Part shown: positions 6,935 through 16,245 of the stretch, in pieces
Layout of the letters: every line of letters begins with the position of its first letter
How positions within the stretch are numbered: position 1 is the stretch's first letter
DNA from: Ramlibacter sp.
GTDB taxonomy: Bacteria; Pseudomonadota; Gammaproteobacteria; Burkholderiales; Burkholderiaceae_C
NCBI GenBank assembly: GCA_028291885.1
Contig: JAQGNJ010000109.1
Coordinates: 1-56,705, forward strand
Direction of reading: 5' to 3'
Length of the DNA: 56,705 bases
Position numbers and translations under genes: made by a program
Notes under the pieces: generated by a model
Seen by the model: only the letters and a program-made list of their open reading frames with translations
Database searches by the model: none
What the model was told of the DNA's origin: nothing

Positions 6935-9900
6935 GGCAGGGGCCCTTCGCCGTGTTCTTCGAGCCGGCGCTCCAGCGCCAGCAGGTGTTCTTCGATGCGC
7001 TCGCGGTGCTCGCCGGGTTGTTCCCACAGGCCGCGCCGCATCGCTTCGAGCAGGCGCTCGCCGAGGCCGCGCAGCGCCTGCGGGTTGTGCTGCTGCAGGA
7101 ACTCGCGCGTGCTGTCGTCGTGCAGATAGGCGTCGGCGATCAGCGCGTACTGTGGGTCGCCGACCACGCCGGTGGTGGCGTCGAATGCAAAAAGGTTGTC
7201 CACGGTGGCCGCGATCTCGCAGGCGCCCTTGTAGCCATGGCGACGCACACCCTCGATCCACTTGGGGTTGACGGCGCGGGATCGCAGCACGCGCGCCACC
7301 TCTTCGCGCAGCGTCCGGATCCGCGGCGAACCGGGGACGCTGAAGTCGCCGTGGTACAGCGCCGCGGGTGCGCCGGCCAGGTGCTGCACCGCCGCCGCCA
7401 TGCCGCCCTGGAACTGGGCGTAGTCGGCCGAGTCGAGCACGTCGTGCTCGCGGTTGTCCTGGTTGTGCAGCACGGCGTCGAGCTGCGCCAGGCGCTGCTC
7501 GAACGCGCCGCGCGCCGGGGCGCCGTGATCGCCCTGGCCGTAGGCGAACGCGCCGGCGCGCAGGTAAGCCTGGGCGAGCTCGCCGACCGCCTGCCAGCGT
7601 CCGCTGTCCATGAGGTCCTGCATCCCGGTGCCATAGCCGCCCGGGCGGGGCCCGAAGACGCGCCAGCTGGCCTGGCGCAGGGCGGCCTCGGGCGCCTGGC
7701 CGGCGGCCTGCGCCTGGGCGGCTTCGCGCTGCACCCGGGCGCGGATCGGGTTCACGTCGTCGGGTTCATCGTCCTCGCTGATGGCCGCGACGGCGCGCAC
7801 CGCGGTGTCGAAGAGGTCGATCGCGTTCGGGAAGGCGTCGCGGAAGAAGCCCGATACGCGCAAGGTCACGTCCACCCGCGGCCGGTTGCGGATGGCCATC
7901 GGCAGCAGCTCGATGTCCACCACGCGGCCGCTGCCCTCGGCCCACTTGGGCCGCACGCCCAGCAGCGCGAAAGCCTGGGCCAGGTCTTCGCCGCCGGTGC
8001 GCATGGTGCTGGTGCCCCAGACCGACAGGCCGACCTCGCGCAACATCTCGCCATGGTCCTGCAGGTGGCGCTCGATCACCCGCTCGGCCGCCGCCGCGCC
8101 CATGGCGTAGGCCGTGGGCGTGGGCACGCAGCGGGTGTCGACGGAATAGAAGTTGCGACCGGTCGGCAGCACGTCGGGACGGCCGCGCGACGGTGCGCCG
8201 CTAGGGCCGGGCGGCACGAAGCGGCCCGCCAGCCCGCGCAGCAGCTGGGTCATCTCCTGCGGGCCGCAGGCGTCCAGGCGCGGGCCCAGCACCTGGCGCA
8301 GGCGCTGCAGCACAGGCGCGGTGTGGGGCCAGGCCGCCGCCTCGAGCGGATTGGCGTCGGCGGCCGTCACGTGCTCGGCCACCAGCCGCGTGGCCAGCAG
8401 CTCCAGCCGTTCGCGCGTGTGACCGGCATGGCGCCAGGCCTCGGCGCTGAGCTGCTGCAGCACGGCCGGGCGCGGGCCTTGCCAGGGCTTGGCCCACTCC
8501 GGGTCCAGCACCTTGAAACCCTCCACGGCATCGAGCCCCAGGTCCTGCGCCAGCGCCGCCAGCAGGCTGCGCTGGCCAGGCGCCGGACCGCCGGGAAAGC
8601 GCGCCAGCGCCACCAGGGTGTCGATTCGCTGGCGGCCCTGGGGTGAGCGGCCCAGCGTGTGCAGCCCGTCGCGGATCTGCGATTCCTTGATCTCGCACAG
8701 GTAGGCATCCAGCCGCGTCAACAGGCCTTCGCGCGCCGCGTCGTCGGTGGGCCGGGCGACACCCAGTTCCTCGTGGAGTTGTTCGCGCAGAACCCGTTCC
8801 AGGATGTCCGCGCGCAGCCGGCGCGCCCGCCGCGGATCCAGCGCCAAGGCCTCGTAGTACTCGTCCATCTGCCGCTCCAGCTGCTGCAGCGGACCGTAGC
8901 TTTCGGCGCGGGTCATCGCCGGCATCAGGTGATCGATGATCACGGCCTGGGTGCGCCGCTTGGCCTGGCTGCCCTCGCCGGGGTCGTTGACGATGAAGGG
9001 GTACAGGTGCGGCAGCGGGCCCAGGATGGCGTCGGGCCAGCAGGCCGCACCCAGCGCCACGCTCTTGCCCGGCAGCCATTCGAGGTTGCCGTGCGTGCCC
9101 ACATGCACCAGGGCATCGACCTGGAAGCTGCGGCGCAGCCAGAAGTAGAACGCCAGGTAGTTGTGCGGCGGAACGAGATCGGCGTCGTGGTAGCTGGCCA
9201 CCAGGTCCATGTCGCGCCCGCGCGCCGGCTGGATGCCGACGAAGACATGGCCAAAGCGCAGGCCGGGGATCATGAAGCGGCCGCTGCGCAGCATCGGATC
9301 CTGTTCGGGCGGGCCCCAGAGCGTGGCGACGGTGGCCCGGCTCGCGGCCGGCAGGCGGGCGAAATCTTCCAGGTAGTCGGCCAGTGCCAGGCTCTGCCCC
9401 GCCGGCCGCGCGTCGTTGGCGCCCAGGTGATTGGTGACGCTGCGCGTCAAGGCTGCGATCAGCGCGTCGCCGCCGGCCGGCAGTTCGCCCGTGCTGTAGC
9501 CGGCCTCCCGCAATGCGGCCAGGATGGCCACCGTGGAAGCCGGCGTGTCCAGCCCCACGCCATGGGCCAGGCGGGAGTCGCCGCCGGGATAGTTGGCCAG
9601 GATCAGCGCGATGCGCTTGTCGGCGTTGGGCTTCTCGCGCAGCGTGCACCAGCGGCGCGCCAGTTCGGCCACGAAGGCCATGCGTTCGGGCTCGGGCTGG
9701 TAACGCACCACGTCCAGCTCGGTGCGCTCGCAGCGCCAGGCCAGCCCCTTGAAGCTGATGGCGCGCGTCACTATGCGGCCGTCCACCTCGGGCAGCACCA
9801 CCTGCATGGCCAGGTCGCGCGGCGCCAGGCCGTGCGGGTCGGCCTGCCACTGCTCGAGCGAGCAGCCCGCGGTGATGAGTTGCAGGACGGGGGCGTCGCC

Positions 9901-10773
9901 GGCCAGTCCAACTGCGGCTGCGCCCGCGCCGCCGGCTTCGCTGCCGTCAGCGTCGGCGTCCAGGGCGGCGACCGCGAAGTTGGTCGCGTTCAGCACGATC
10001 CCCACCCGGTGTTGCGCGGCCAGCGAGCGCACCAGGGCCTGGCTGACCGGGTTCTTGAGCGAATCCACGGCCAGCGCCAGCGCGTTCAGCCCGGTGTCCG
10101 CCAGCGCGGCCAGCATGGCATCGAACACCGCCGTGTTGCCCGACTGCAGGTGGGCCCGGTAGAACAGCAGCAGGGCCACCGCGGCGTCCGCTTTCCAGGG
10201 CGGCAGGCTGGCACTGCCTTGCGGCCGATACAGGAGGGCCGGGGGCAAGGCCGCAGGCGGCGCAGGGCGTGCTCCAAGGCCGAACGCGGCGTGGCCGATC
10301 AGCGCGAAAAAGGCCAGCGCGTTGTCGCGCCCGCCTTCGCGCAGGCAGCGCCACAGGTGCCTGCAGTCATCGTGCGTCGCGCTGCTTCGCAGCAGCAGCT
10401 GCGGGTCTTCGCTGGAGTCGCCCGAGAACATGGCCAGCCACTGGCCGCGCTCGCGCGCCAGCGTGGTCGCGCGTTCCACCACATAGGCCCAGTCGCTGGG
10501 GCTGCCCAGGTGGTCGATGACCACCACACGCGCATGGCGCAGCACGTCGTCCACGTACAGGTCCGCCGAGGCCGGCTGGCGCAGCGACATCAGGTTGACC
10601 AGCCGCACGCTGGGGTAGTCAGGCGCGAGCTGCGCGGCGACGTCGGACAGCAGCGACAAGGTGGTGTCCGCGGCGCTGAGCACCACGACCTCGCCGGGGC
10701 TCTGGGCGACGCGCACGACGCCCTGGCCACCGTCTTCGACGTGGCCGCCTGGGCGCGTGGACAGCAGATGCAT
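6931..10773 (-). CDS. cobN: Cobaltochelatase large subunit CobN
   Basis: A 1280-residue CobN/BchH-family protein, normal in length. It binds hydrogenobyrinate a,c-diamide and inserts Co(II), driven by the AAA+ partners encoded directly downstream. Family landmarks include ALILANYPGGDSRLAHGVGLDTPAS, LVASYHDADLVPPHNYLAFYFWL, VHVGTHGNLEWLPGKS, and near the end GYGTGMQDLMDSGRWQ and a WIEGVRRHGYKGACEIA block. The start at ATG 10773 lies 17 bases behind the cobW stop. The stop overlaps chlI as ATGA, which fits a fixed ratio of chelatase subunits. Cytosolic. Large plus-strand open frames opposite it are GC-driven shadows. Confidence 0.96.
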   Translation of the reverse strand: MHLLSTRPGGHVEDGGQGVVRVAQSPGEVVVLSAADTTLSLLSDVAAQLAPDYPSVRLVNLMSLRQPASADLYVDDVLRHARVVVIDHLGSPSDWAYVVERATTLARERGQWLAMFSGDSSEDPQLLLRSSATHDDCRHLWRCLREGGRDNALAFFALIGHAAFGLGARPAPPAALPPALLYRPQGSASLPPWKADAAVALLLFYRAHLQSGNTAVFDAMLAALADTGLNALALAVDSLKNPVSQALVRSLAAQHRVGIVLNATNFAVAALDADADGSEAGGAGAAAVGLAGDAPVLQLITAGCSLEQWQADPHGLAPRDLAMQVVLPEVDGRIVTRAISFKGLAWRCERTELDVVRYQPEPERMAFVAELARRWCTLREKPNADKRIALILANYPGGDSRLAHGVGLDTPASTVAILAALREAGYSTGELPAGGDALIAALTRSVTNHLGANDARPAGQSLALADYLEDFARLPAASRATVATLWGPPEQDPMLRSGRFMIPGLRFGHVFVGIQPARGRDMDLVASYHDADLVPPHNYLAFYFWLRRSFQVDALVHVGTHGNLEWLPGKSVALGAACWPDAILGPLPHLYPFIVNDPGEGSQAKRRTQAVIIDHLMPAMTRAESYGPLQQLERQMDEYYEALALDPRRARRLRADILERVLREQLHEELGVARPTDDAAREGLLTRLDAYLCEIKESQIRDGLHTLGRSPQGRQRIDTLVALARFPGGPAPGQRSLLAALAQDLGLDAVEGFKVLDPEWAKPWQGPRPAVLQQLSAEAWRHAGHTRERLELLATRLVAEHVTAADANPLEAAAWPHTAPVLQRLRQVLGPRLDACGPQEMTQLLRGLAGRFVPPGPSGAPSRGRPDVLPTGRNFYSVDTRCVPTPTAYAMGAAAAERVIERHLQDHGEMLREVGLSVWGTSTMRTGGEDLAQAFALLGVRPKWAEGSGRVVDIELLPMAIRNRPRVDVTLRVSGFFRDAFPNAIDLFDTAVRAVAAISEDDEPDDVNPIRARVQREAAQAQAAGQAPEAALRQASWRVFGPRPGGYGTGMQDLMDSGRWQAVGELAQAYLRAGAFAYGQGDHGAPARGAFEQRLAQLDAVLHNQDNREHDVLDSADYAQFQGGMAAAVQHLAGAPAALYHGDFSVPGSPRIRTLREEVARVLRSRAVNPKWIEGVRRHGYKGACEIAATVDNLFAFDATTGVVGDPQYALIADAYLHDDSTREFLQQHNPQALRGLGERLLEAMRRGLWEQPGEHRERIEEHLLALERRLEEHGEGPLP

Positions 10774-10790
10774 GGCCGCGGTCGGTGCAG

Positions 10791-11852
<1,062 letters not shown>

Positions 11853-11894
11853 GGGGGGTTCCTGTGTCTGGCGTGAAGAGGCGGGCAGGACGGA

Positions 11895-12464
11895 TCAGTC
11901 CTCGATGCCGCGCTGCGCCGGGATGCCGGCCTGGAAGTGGTGCTTGATCAGCGTCATCTCGGTCACCGTGTCGGCCACGGCCACCAGTTCGGCCGGGGCG
12001 TTGCGGCCGGTGAGCACCACGTGCACGTGCGGCGGGCGCTCGCGCAGGCAGGCCAGCACCGGCTCCAGCGGCAGCCAGCCATAGCGCAGCGGGTACATGA
12101 TCTCGTCGAGCACCACCATGAAGTGCTCGCCGGCGCGCACCGTGGCTTCGGCCCGGGCCCAGCCCTCGCGCGCCAGTTCGGCCGAATGTTCGAGGTCCCG
12201 GCTCTTCCAGCTGAAGCCGTCGCCCAGGCCTTCGATCGGCATGCCCAGGCGCTCGAACAGGCGGTGCTCGCCAAAGCGCGCCGACGGCACTTTCATGAAC
12301 TGGTAGACCTTCACGGTCTTGCCGCGCCCGACGGCGCGCAGGGCCAGGCCGAAGGCGGCGGTACTTTTTCCCTTGCCGGTGCCCGTGTGCACGATGACCA
12401 GGCCGCGCCGCTCCCCTTGCGGTTTCGGCGTGTCGCGCAGCAGGGGCGGGCTCTCGATGTCCAT
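11895..12464 (-). CDS. cobO: Cob(I)yrinic acid a,c-diamide adenosyltransferase
   Basis: A 189-residue CobO/BtuR (CobA-type) ATP:corrinoid adenosyltransferase that attaches the 5'-deoxyadenosyl ligand to cobalt. It shows the P-loop [15 protein letters not shown], the family core [38 protein letters not shown] and the [13 protein letters not shown] near the C-terminus. The ATG at 12464 gives normal length. The long open frame upstream is cobB antisense/other-frame shadow. It sits 19 bases downstream of cobB. Confidence 0.95.
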   Translation of the reverse strand: MDIESPPLLRDTPKPQGERRGLVIVHTGTGKGKSTAAFGLALRAVGRGKTVKVYQFMKVPSARFGEHRLFERLGMPIEGLGDGFSWKSRDLEHSAELAREGWARAEATVRAGEHFMVVLDEIMYPLRYGWLPLEPVLACLRERPPHVHVVLTGRNAPAELVAVADTVTEMTLIKHHFQAGIPAQRGIED

Positions 12465-12483
12465 GGCGGAGGTCTCCGGGTGC

Positions 12484-13785
12484 TTAGGGTTTGAACAATT
12501 GCGCGATTGCCGCCGGATTGCTCGGAAAGTACAGGTGCATGAACGAGGCGAACAGCCGCGCGTCGCGGAACACGCCTTCGGCCTGGCCGTGTTGCCTTTG
12601 GGGCCGGGTGCATTGAGCGGGCTGCAGGGCGCTTTCCATGCGCGCGTGGTGGAACGTGTGCCCGCGCACCTCGCCTTGCGGCAGCGTGAGGCTGTGCATC
12701 CCCAGGTTGACCAGCCGGCCGGCCATGACGCCCCGCCCGGGCAGGAGGCCGAGCATCGGTGCGCTGCGACCCTCGACATCGGTGAGCGAGTCCAGCAGCA
12801 CCAGCAAGCCGCCGCACTCGGCCACCAGCGGCCGGCCGGCCGCGTGGTGGGCGTGGACGGAGTCGCGCCACCGGGTGTTGCCCGCCAGCGCCGGCAGGTG
12901 CAGCTCGGGGTAGCCGCCGGGCAGGTACAGCGCATCGGCCGCGGCGGGCACCGGCTCGTCGGCCAGCGGCGAAAAGAACGTGAGCTCGGCGCCCAGCGCG
13001 CGCAGGGTGTCGAGGTTGGCGCGGTACAGGAACGAGAACGCGGCATCGCGCGCGACGGCGATGGCGACGCCTGCCAGCGCGCCCGGCGGCGTGACCGGCC
13101 TGTCTTCCTGCGCCGGCGCGCTGAACCGCACCGCCGGCGGCATGGCCAGCGCGCCGTTCTCATGCAACCCGCGGGCCGCGGCGGCGATGCGCTGGTCCAG
13201 GTCGTCGACCTCGCCGGCCTGCACCAGCCCCAGGTGGCGCGACGGCAGCGCGTAACCGGGGCCCCGGGGCAGCGATCCGTACCACGCCATGCCCGGCGGC
13301 AGGCTTTCGCGAACCATCTGCGCATGGCCGACGCTGCCCACCCCGTTGGCCAGCACGCCCGCCAGTCGCAGGCCCGGCCGGTAGCTGGCCAGGCCATGTG
13401 CCACCGCACCGAAGGTCTGCGCCATGGCCGATGCGTCGATGACCATCAGCACGGGAAGGCCGAAATGCAAGGCCAGGTCGGCACTGGAGGGGGTGCCGTC
13501 ATGCAGGCCCATCACGCCCTCGACCAGGATCAGGTCGGCCTCTTGCGCCGCGCGGTGCAGCAGGTCGGCGCAATGGGCCGGGCCGCCCATCCACAGGTCA
13601 AGCTGGTGGACCGGCGCGCCGCTGGCGCGCTCCAGCACCGTAGCGTCCAGGAAGTCGGGCCCGGTCTTGAACACGCGCACCCGCAGGCCCTTGCTGCGGT
13701 GCGCATGGGCGAGCGCGGCGGTGACCGTGGTCTTGCCCTGGCCGGAGGCCGGGGCCGTGATCAGCAACGCGGGACGATCGATCAT
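12484..13785 (-). CDS. cobB: Cobyrinate a,c-diamide synthase
   Basis: A 433-residue CobB/CbiA protein that amidates the a and c side chains of hydrogenobyrinate with glutamine and ATP. The N-terminal dethiobiotin-synthetase-like half has [19 protein letters not shown] and [13 protein letters not shown]. The C-terminal class-I amidotransferase half has [12 protein letters not shown], the nucleophile motif [13 protein letters not shown] (Cys), and the C-terminal GHTFHHARM (His). The start at ATG 13785 overlaps the stop of the upstream cobU-like gene as ATGA. The frame continues open upstream, but that is shadow of cobU. Confidence 0.95.
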   Translation of the reverse strand: MIDRPALLITAPASGQGKTTVTAALAHAHRSKGLRVRVFKTGPDFLDATVLERASGAPVHQLDLWMGGPAHCADLLHRAAQEADLILVEGVMGLHDGTPSSADLALHFGLPVLMVIDASAMAQTFGAVAHGLASYRPGLRLAGVLANGVGSVGHAQMVRESLPPGMAWYGSLPRGPGYALPSRHLGLVQAGEVDDLDQRIAAAARGLHENGALAMPPAVRFSAPAQEDRPVTPPGALAGVAIAVARDAAFSFLYRANLDTLRALGAELTFFSPLADEPVPAAADALYLPGGYPELHLPALAGNTRWRDSVHAHHAAGRPLVAECGGLLVLLDSLTDVEGRSAPMLGLLPGRGVMAGRLVNLGMHSLTLPQGEVRGHTFHHARMESALQPAQCTRPQRQHGQAEGVFRDARLFASFMHLYFPSNPAAIAQLFKP

Positions 13786-14294
13786 GCCGTCACGCCCAGC
13801 TCGGCGCGGGCCGCCATCAGTGTGACGTGCTCGCACGCGGTCGCAATCCGCTGGTGCAGCGTGTTCAGCGCGTCGACGTAGCGGCGGACCTCGCGGCAGA
13901 GCGGTGCCACGCCCGCGCCGATCTCGTGGGATACGAGCACCACGCGACCAAGCGCCTCGCGCAAAGCGGCGCACGGCGGGTCCTGTTGCTGTTGCCACGC
14001 CAAGTCGTCCAGCGGCTGGCGCGCCGCCGGCATCGATTGCAGCGTGTCGGTCCCAGACCTTTCGCGCAGGGCCGCGGCCGGTTCGCAGCGTACCGCCGGC
14101 GTTTCGGGCGCGTCCACGTGATGCAAGCGTTCGGCGCGGTGGCGGGCGCTGCGTTCGCGCATCTCCTGGTCACCGGGCAATCCGGGCGCGATCAGCAGCG
14201 CGCGCCGCGCGGGCAACTGCAGGCAGCTTTTGGCGCGCGAACCCACACGGCATGACTTGCCGCTTCTCCGGCCAACGAGGATCAACACACGCAT
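13782..14294 (-). CDS. cobU: Degenerate CobU/CobP-like adenosylcobinamide kinase
   Basis: A 170-residue frame of about normal CobU length, first behind the riboswitch and coupled to cobB (ATGA). The N-terminus LILVGRRSGKS recalls the CobU P-loop GGARSGKS with one glycine lost. EMRERSARHRAER matches the family's IARHRAER, and the C-terminus RVVLVSHEIGAGVAPL and LNTLHQRIA matches the usual LVSNEVG and LNQRLA. The central segment, where CobU carries its DCLTLWLSN motif, reads instead as unrelated Gln/Pro-rich sequence, and the guanosine-linkage histidine is uncertain. The frame is intact but activity is doubtful; an early-stage pseudogene is likely. A working copy would have to lie elsewhere. 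Confidence 0.6.
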   Translation of the reverse strand: MRVLILVGRRSGKSCRVGSRAKSCLQLPARRALLIAPGLPGDQEMRERSARHRAERLHHVDAPETPAVRCEPAAALRERSGTDTLQSMPAARQPLDDLAWQQQQDPPCAALREALGRVVLVSHEIGAGVAPLCREVRRYVDALNTLHQRIATACEHVTLMAARAELGVTA

Positions 14295-14459
14295 GGCGCG
14301 CATCGGACTGCCGCCCGGACCGCGTGATCTGTGGCGCAGTCGGCGTGCCGCAGGAAGCCGAAAAAGACGAAACATCAGGGAACCGCCGGAACAATCGCGC
14401 TCGCCCGCTTCCCCGCAGGCCTGCGCCGTAAGGCGCGCCGTTTGCATGACGCGCCGCCT

Positions 14460-14675
14460 CGTTGGCCGGTATCCGGGCTGGCGAAGGCAACCGGTGTTTC
14501 CTTCCCAGACGCCGATGGCGCCCAGTGGATTGCAGACACAGGCTGTGAGCACATGTGCTCACGTTCGCTTACCGTTGCGGGGGCAGCTCAGGTTAGGGCG
14601 CGCCGGCATGTACGGGCGCGCCCCTCCTGATTCCCGTTGAACTGCTTTGGCTGTAGCCATCGCGAGCACCAACGA
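14460..14675 (-). promoter_or_regulatory. Cobalamin (AdoCbl) riboswitch
   Basis: Minus-strand leader of the cob operon. Reading 5' to 3' it contains GGGAATCAGG (about 14640-14628), GCTGCCCCCGCAACGGTAAG (around 14586-14567), CACTGGGCGCC (about 14528-14516), GGGAAGG (14506-14500) and the B12 box AGCCCGGATACCGGCC (14479-14464). These are the conserved blocks of the cobalamin riboswitch in the right order and spacing. Ligand binding should repress expression of cobU* and the genes behind it. About 170 nt separate the B12 box from the first start codon, room for an expression platform. I did not identify a clear terminator in it. Confidence 0.93.
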
Positions 14676-14749
14676 TCTCATGATAGCAGGCGGACCTTCA
14701 CAGGCGTTGAGCCCTGCCGCTCGCGTGACGTAAGATCGCCGCCGCCTCA

Positions 14750-14956
14750 ATGCAAAAGTTTTTCAACATGCACCGATACCCACTTGCTTCCGCGCTTGAT
14801 GAGATTCGCGCCGCCTCACACAGCGTTCCGCGACAGCTCGCGGCCGCGGCCTTGCTGGGATCGGCAGTGCTGTACGGCGTCGCCTTCGCCGACAGTCCGC
14901 TGCTTCACAACGCGGCGCATGACGTTCGTCACGTGACCATCAAGCCCTGTCACTGA
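14750..14956 (+). CDS. cbtB: Cobalt transporter subunit CbtB
   Basis: A 68-residue single-pass membrane protein. A transmembrane helix (LAAAALLGSAVLYGVAFA) is followed by the family's histidine-bearing tail HNAAHDVRH and a final PCH. This is the CbtB pattern, the small partner of CbtA in a predicted cobalt uptake system found with cobalamin genes. It starts at ATG 14750 and ends 9 bases before cbtA. It is divergent from the riboswitch-controlled operon, and the roughly 75 bases between must hold both promoters. No separate riboswitch is seen on this strand. Confidence 0.9.
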   Translation: MQKFFNMHRYPLASALDEIRAASHSVPRQLAAAALLGSAVLYGVAFADSPLLHNAAHDVRHVTIKPCH

Positions 14957-14965
14957 GGGGGCGGG

Positions 14966-15763
14966 ATGCTGCTGCGTCGCTTGATCTGGTGCGCACTGCT
15001 GACGGCGCTGCTGGTCGGCAGCGTTCAACTTGCTGTGGGGCGCTGGCAGGCCGTGCCCATCGTTCTGGCTGCCGAAGTCTTCGAGTCGCGGAAACTGCAC
15101 GCTGAGCACCCGCACACGCATGAGCAGATTGCCGCGCCCGGGCATGCCCATGGCGACCCGAATCCCACCGCCGCCGGATCAGGCGAACGCACGGCCTGGA
15201 CCTGGGTTGCCCATGTGCTGCACGGCTTCAGCATGGCACTTTTGATGTTCTCGGTCATGGGCTGGTGGGTCTGGAAGCGCGGCGCGCCCATGGGCACGGC
15301 GCGCGTCGCGCTGGCCGTGGCCGCCGCCGGATTGCTGAGCATGGATCTGTGGCCGGCGCTCGGGTTGCCTGCAGAGATTCCCGGCATGGACGCTGCCGCC
15401 CTCGGCTCACGTCAGGCCTGGTGGGTTCTGGCCGCAACGAGCGCTGCGCTGGCTTGCGCAGCGCTTGCGGGCGTTGCGGCGAAATCCGTGCCAAGCCATT
15501 GGCGCTGGCTGATCGCTGCGGCGCTGCTGGCCTTGCCTTTTATGGTGGGCGCACCCCAGCCCCCGGGCGATCCGCTGGCCGGCTTCGACGCCCAGACGCG
15601 CGCTCAGCTCCAGGATCTGCAGCGTGAGTTCATCTGGGCCACCCGCTGGACTTCCCTGGCATTCTGGACCTCGCTCGGAGGGATTGGCGGCTGGGTGTTC
15701 GCCCGCTGGTTGAAGCCTGCCATTGCTCCCGGACGCCCGCCGCAGATCGGTCAGTCGACGTGA
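14966..15763 (+). CDS. cbtA: Cobalt transporter subunit CbtA
   Basis: A 265-residue membrane protein with about five or six hydrophobic helices. The first is at the N-terminus (LIWCALLTALLVGSVQLAV), and a histidine-rich periplasmic loop near residues 47-63 (HAEHPHTHEQ, HAHGD) probably gathers Co2+. Further features are the LHGFSMALLMFSVMGWWVW helix and a C-terminal ATRWTSLAFWTSLGGIGGWVF helix. It forms a two-gene unit with cbtB and should import cobalt for CobN. Family function is inferred from genome context in the literature; direct transport data are limited. Confidence 0.9.
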   Translation: MLLRRLIWCALLTALLVGSVQLAVGRWQAVPIVLAAEVFESRKLHAEHPHTHEQIAAPGHAHGDPNPTAAGSGERTAWTWVAHVLHGFSMALLMFSVMGWWVWKRGAPMGTARVALAVAAAGLLSMDLWPALGLPAEIPGMDAAALGSRQAWWVLAATSAALACAALAGVAAKSVPSHWRWLIAAALLALPFMVGAPQPPGDPLAGFDAQTRAQLQDLQREFIWATRWTSLAFWTSLGGIGGWVFARWLKPAIAPGRPPQIGQST

Positions 15764-15808
15764 GCGCGAAACGTGCCCCGAGCGCGCGTGCTTCCGAGCC
15801 GGGCGTCA

Positions 15809-15907
15809 ATGCCGGCTGAGGCAGCGGCGGCCGTGCCCGGCATGGTCTCCATCGTCGGTGCCGGGCCCGGAGAATGGCAGGCGCAACGTTTTGATCTCGA
15901 TTGGTAA
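15809..15907 (+). pseudogene. N-terminal scrap of a SUMT/CobA-like methyltransferase
   Basis: A 32-codon frame ends with MVSIVGAGPGEW before running into unrelated sequence and a TAA. The VGAGPG loop preceded by a short Ala/Pro leader is how uroporphyrinogen-III C-methyltransferases begin (V-VGAGPGDP). Nothing after the loop matches. It lies between cbtA and the panD remnant, so it is plausibly the broken-off start of a cobA gene. The match is very short, so the call is tentative. Confidence 0.4.
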
Positions 15908-15974
15908 CGTTCCATTCGTTCGCCTTGGAGCATGTGAGAATTGCGACAAACCCTGAACGACAAAGATCTCTCCG

Positions 15975-16180
15975 ATGGTTTGCACCCTGCTGAAGTCCAA
16001 CATCCACCGGCTTGCAGGGACACACGGCGAGAGCGCGTTGTCACGTACGCCATCAAGGGCCAGGCACCGAATGATCCGGATCACCGGATCGGCCGCCCCG
16101 CGCACGGCCATGGGCGACATCACCATCGTTACCCAGGTTCCAGAACCCCTGCTGGCCGGGCCCAACAAACCGCAACTGGT
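15975..16180 (+). pseudogene. panD: Aspartate 1-decarboxylase (panD) remnant with internal deletion
   Basis: The start MVCTLLKSNIHRL is a typical PanD N-terminus. After it the frame breaks. A second piece in another frame reads RVVTYAIKGQAP, and a third, back in the first frame, reads MIRITGSAAPRTAMGDITIV, matching the middle and C-terminal parts of PanD (usually about 120 residues). About 30 residues are missing, including the Gly-Ser self-processing site that makes the pyruvoyl cofactor. The copy is therefore dead. It sits just upstream of bioA. Confidence 0.75.
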
Positions 16181-16245
16181 CTCCGTGGATCAGGCAGACC
16201 GCCAGACGGGCGCGCGCCAGCTCGTGCCGACACAGCAGCTTTGAA

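Noticed and set aside
12319-13881. 520-codon plus-strand frame opposite cobB/cobO
   Set aside because: Antisense to two recognised enzymes and lacking any domain.
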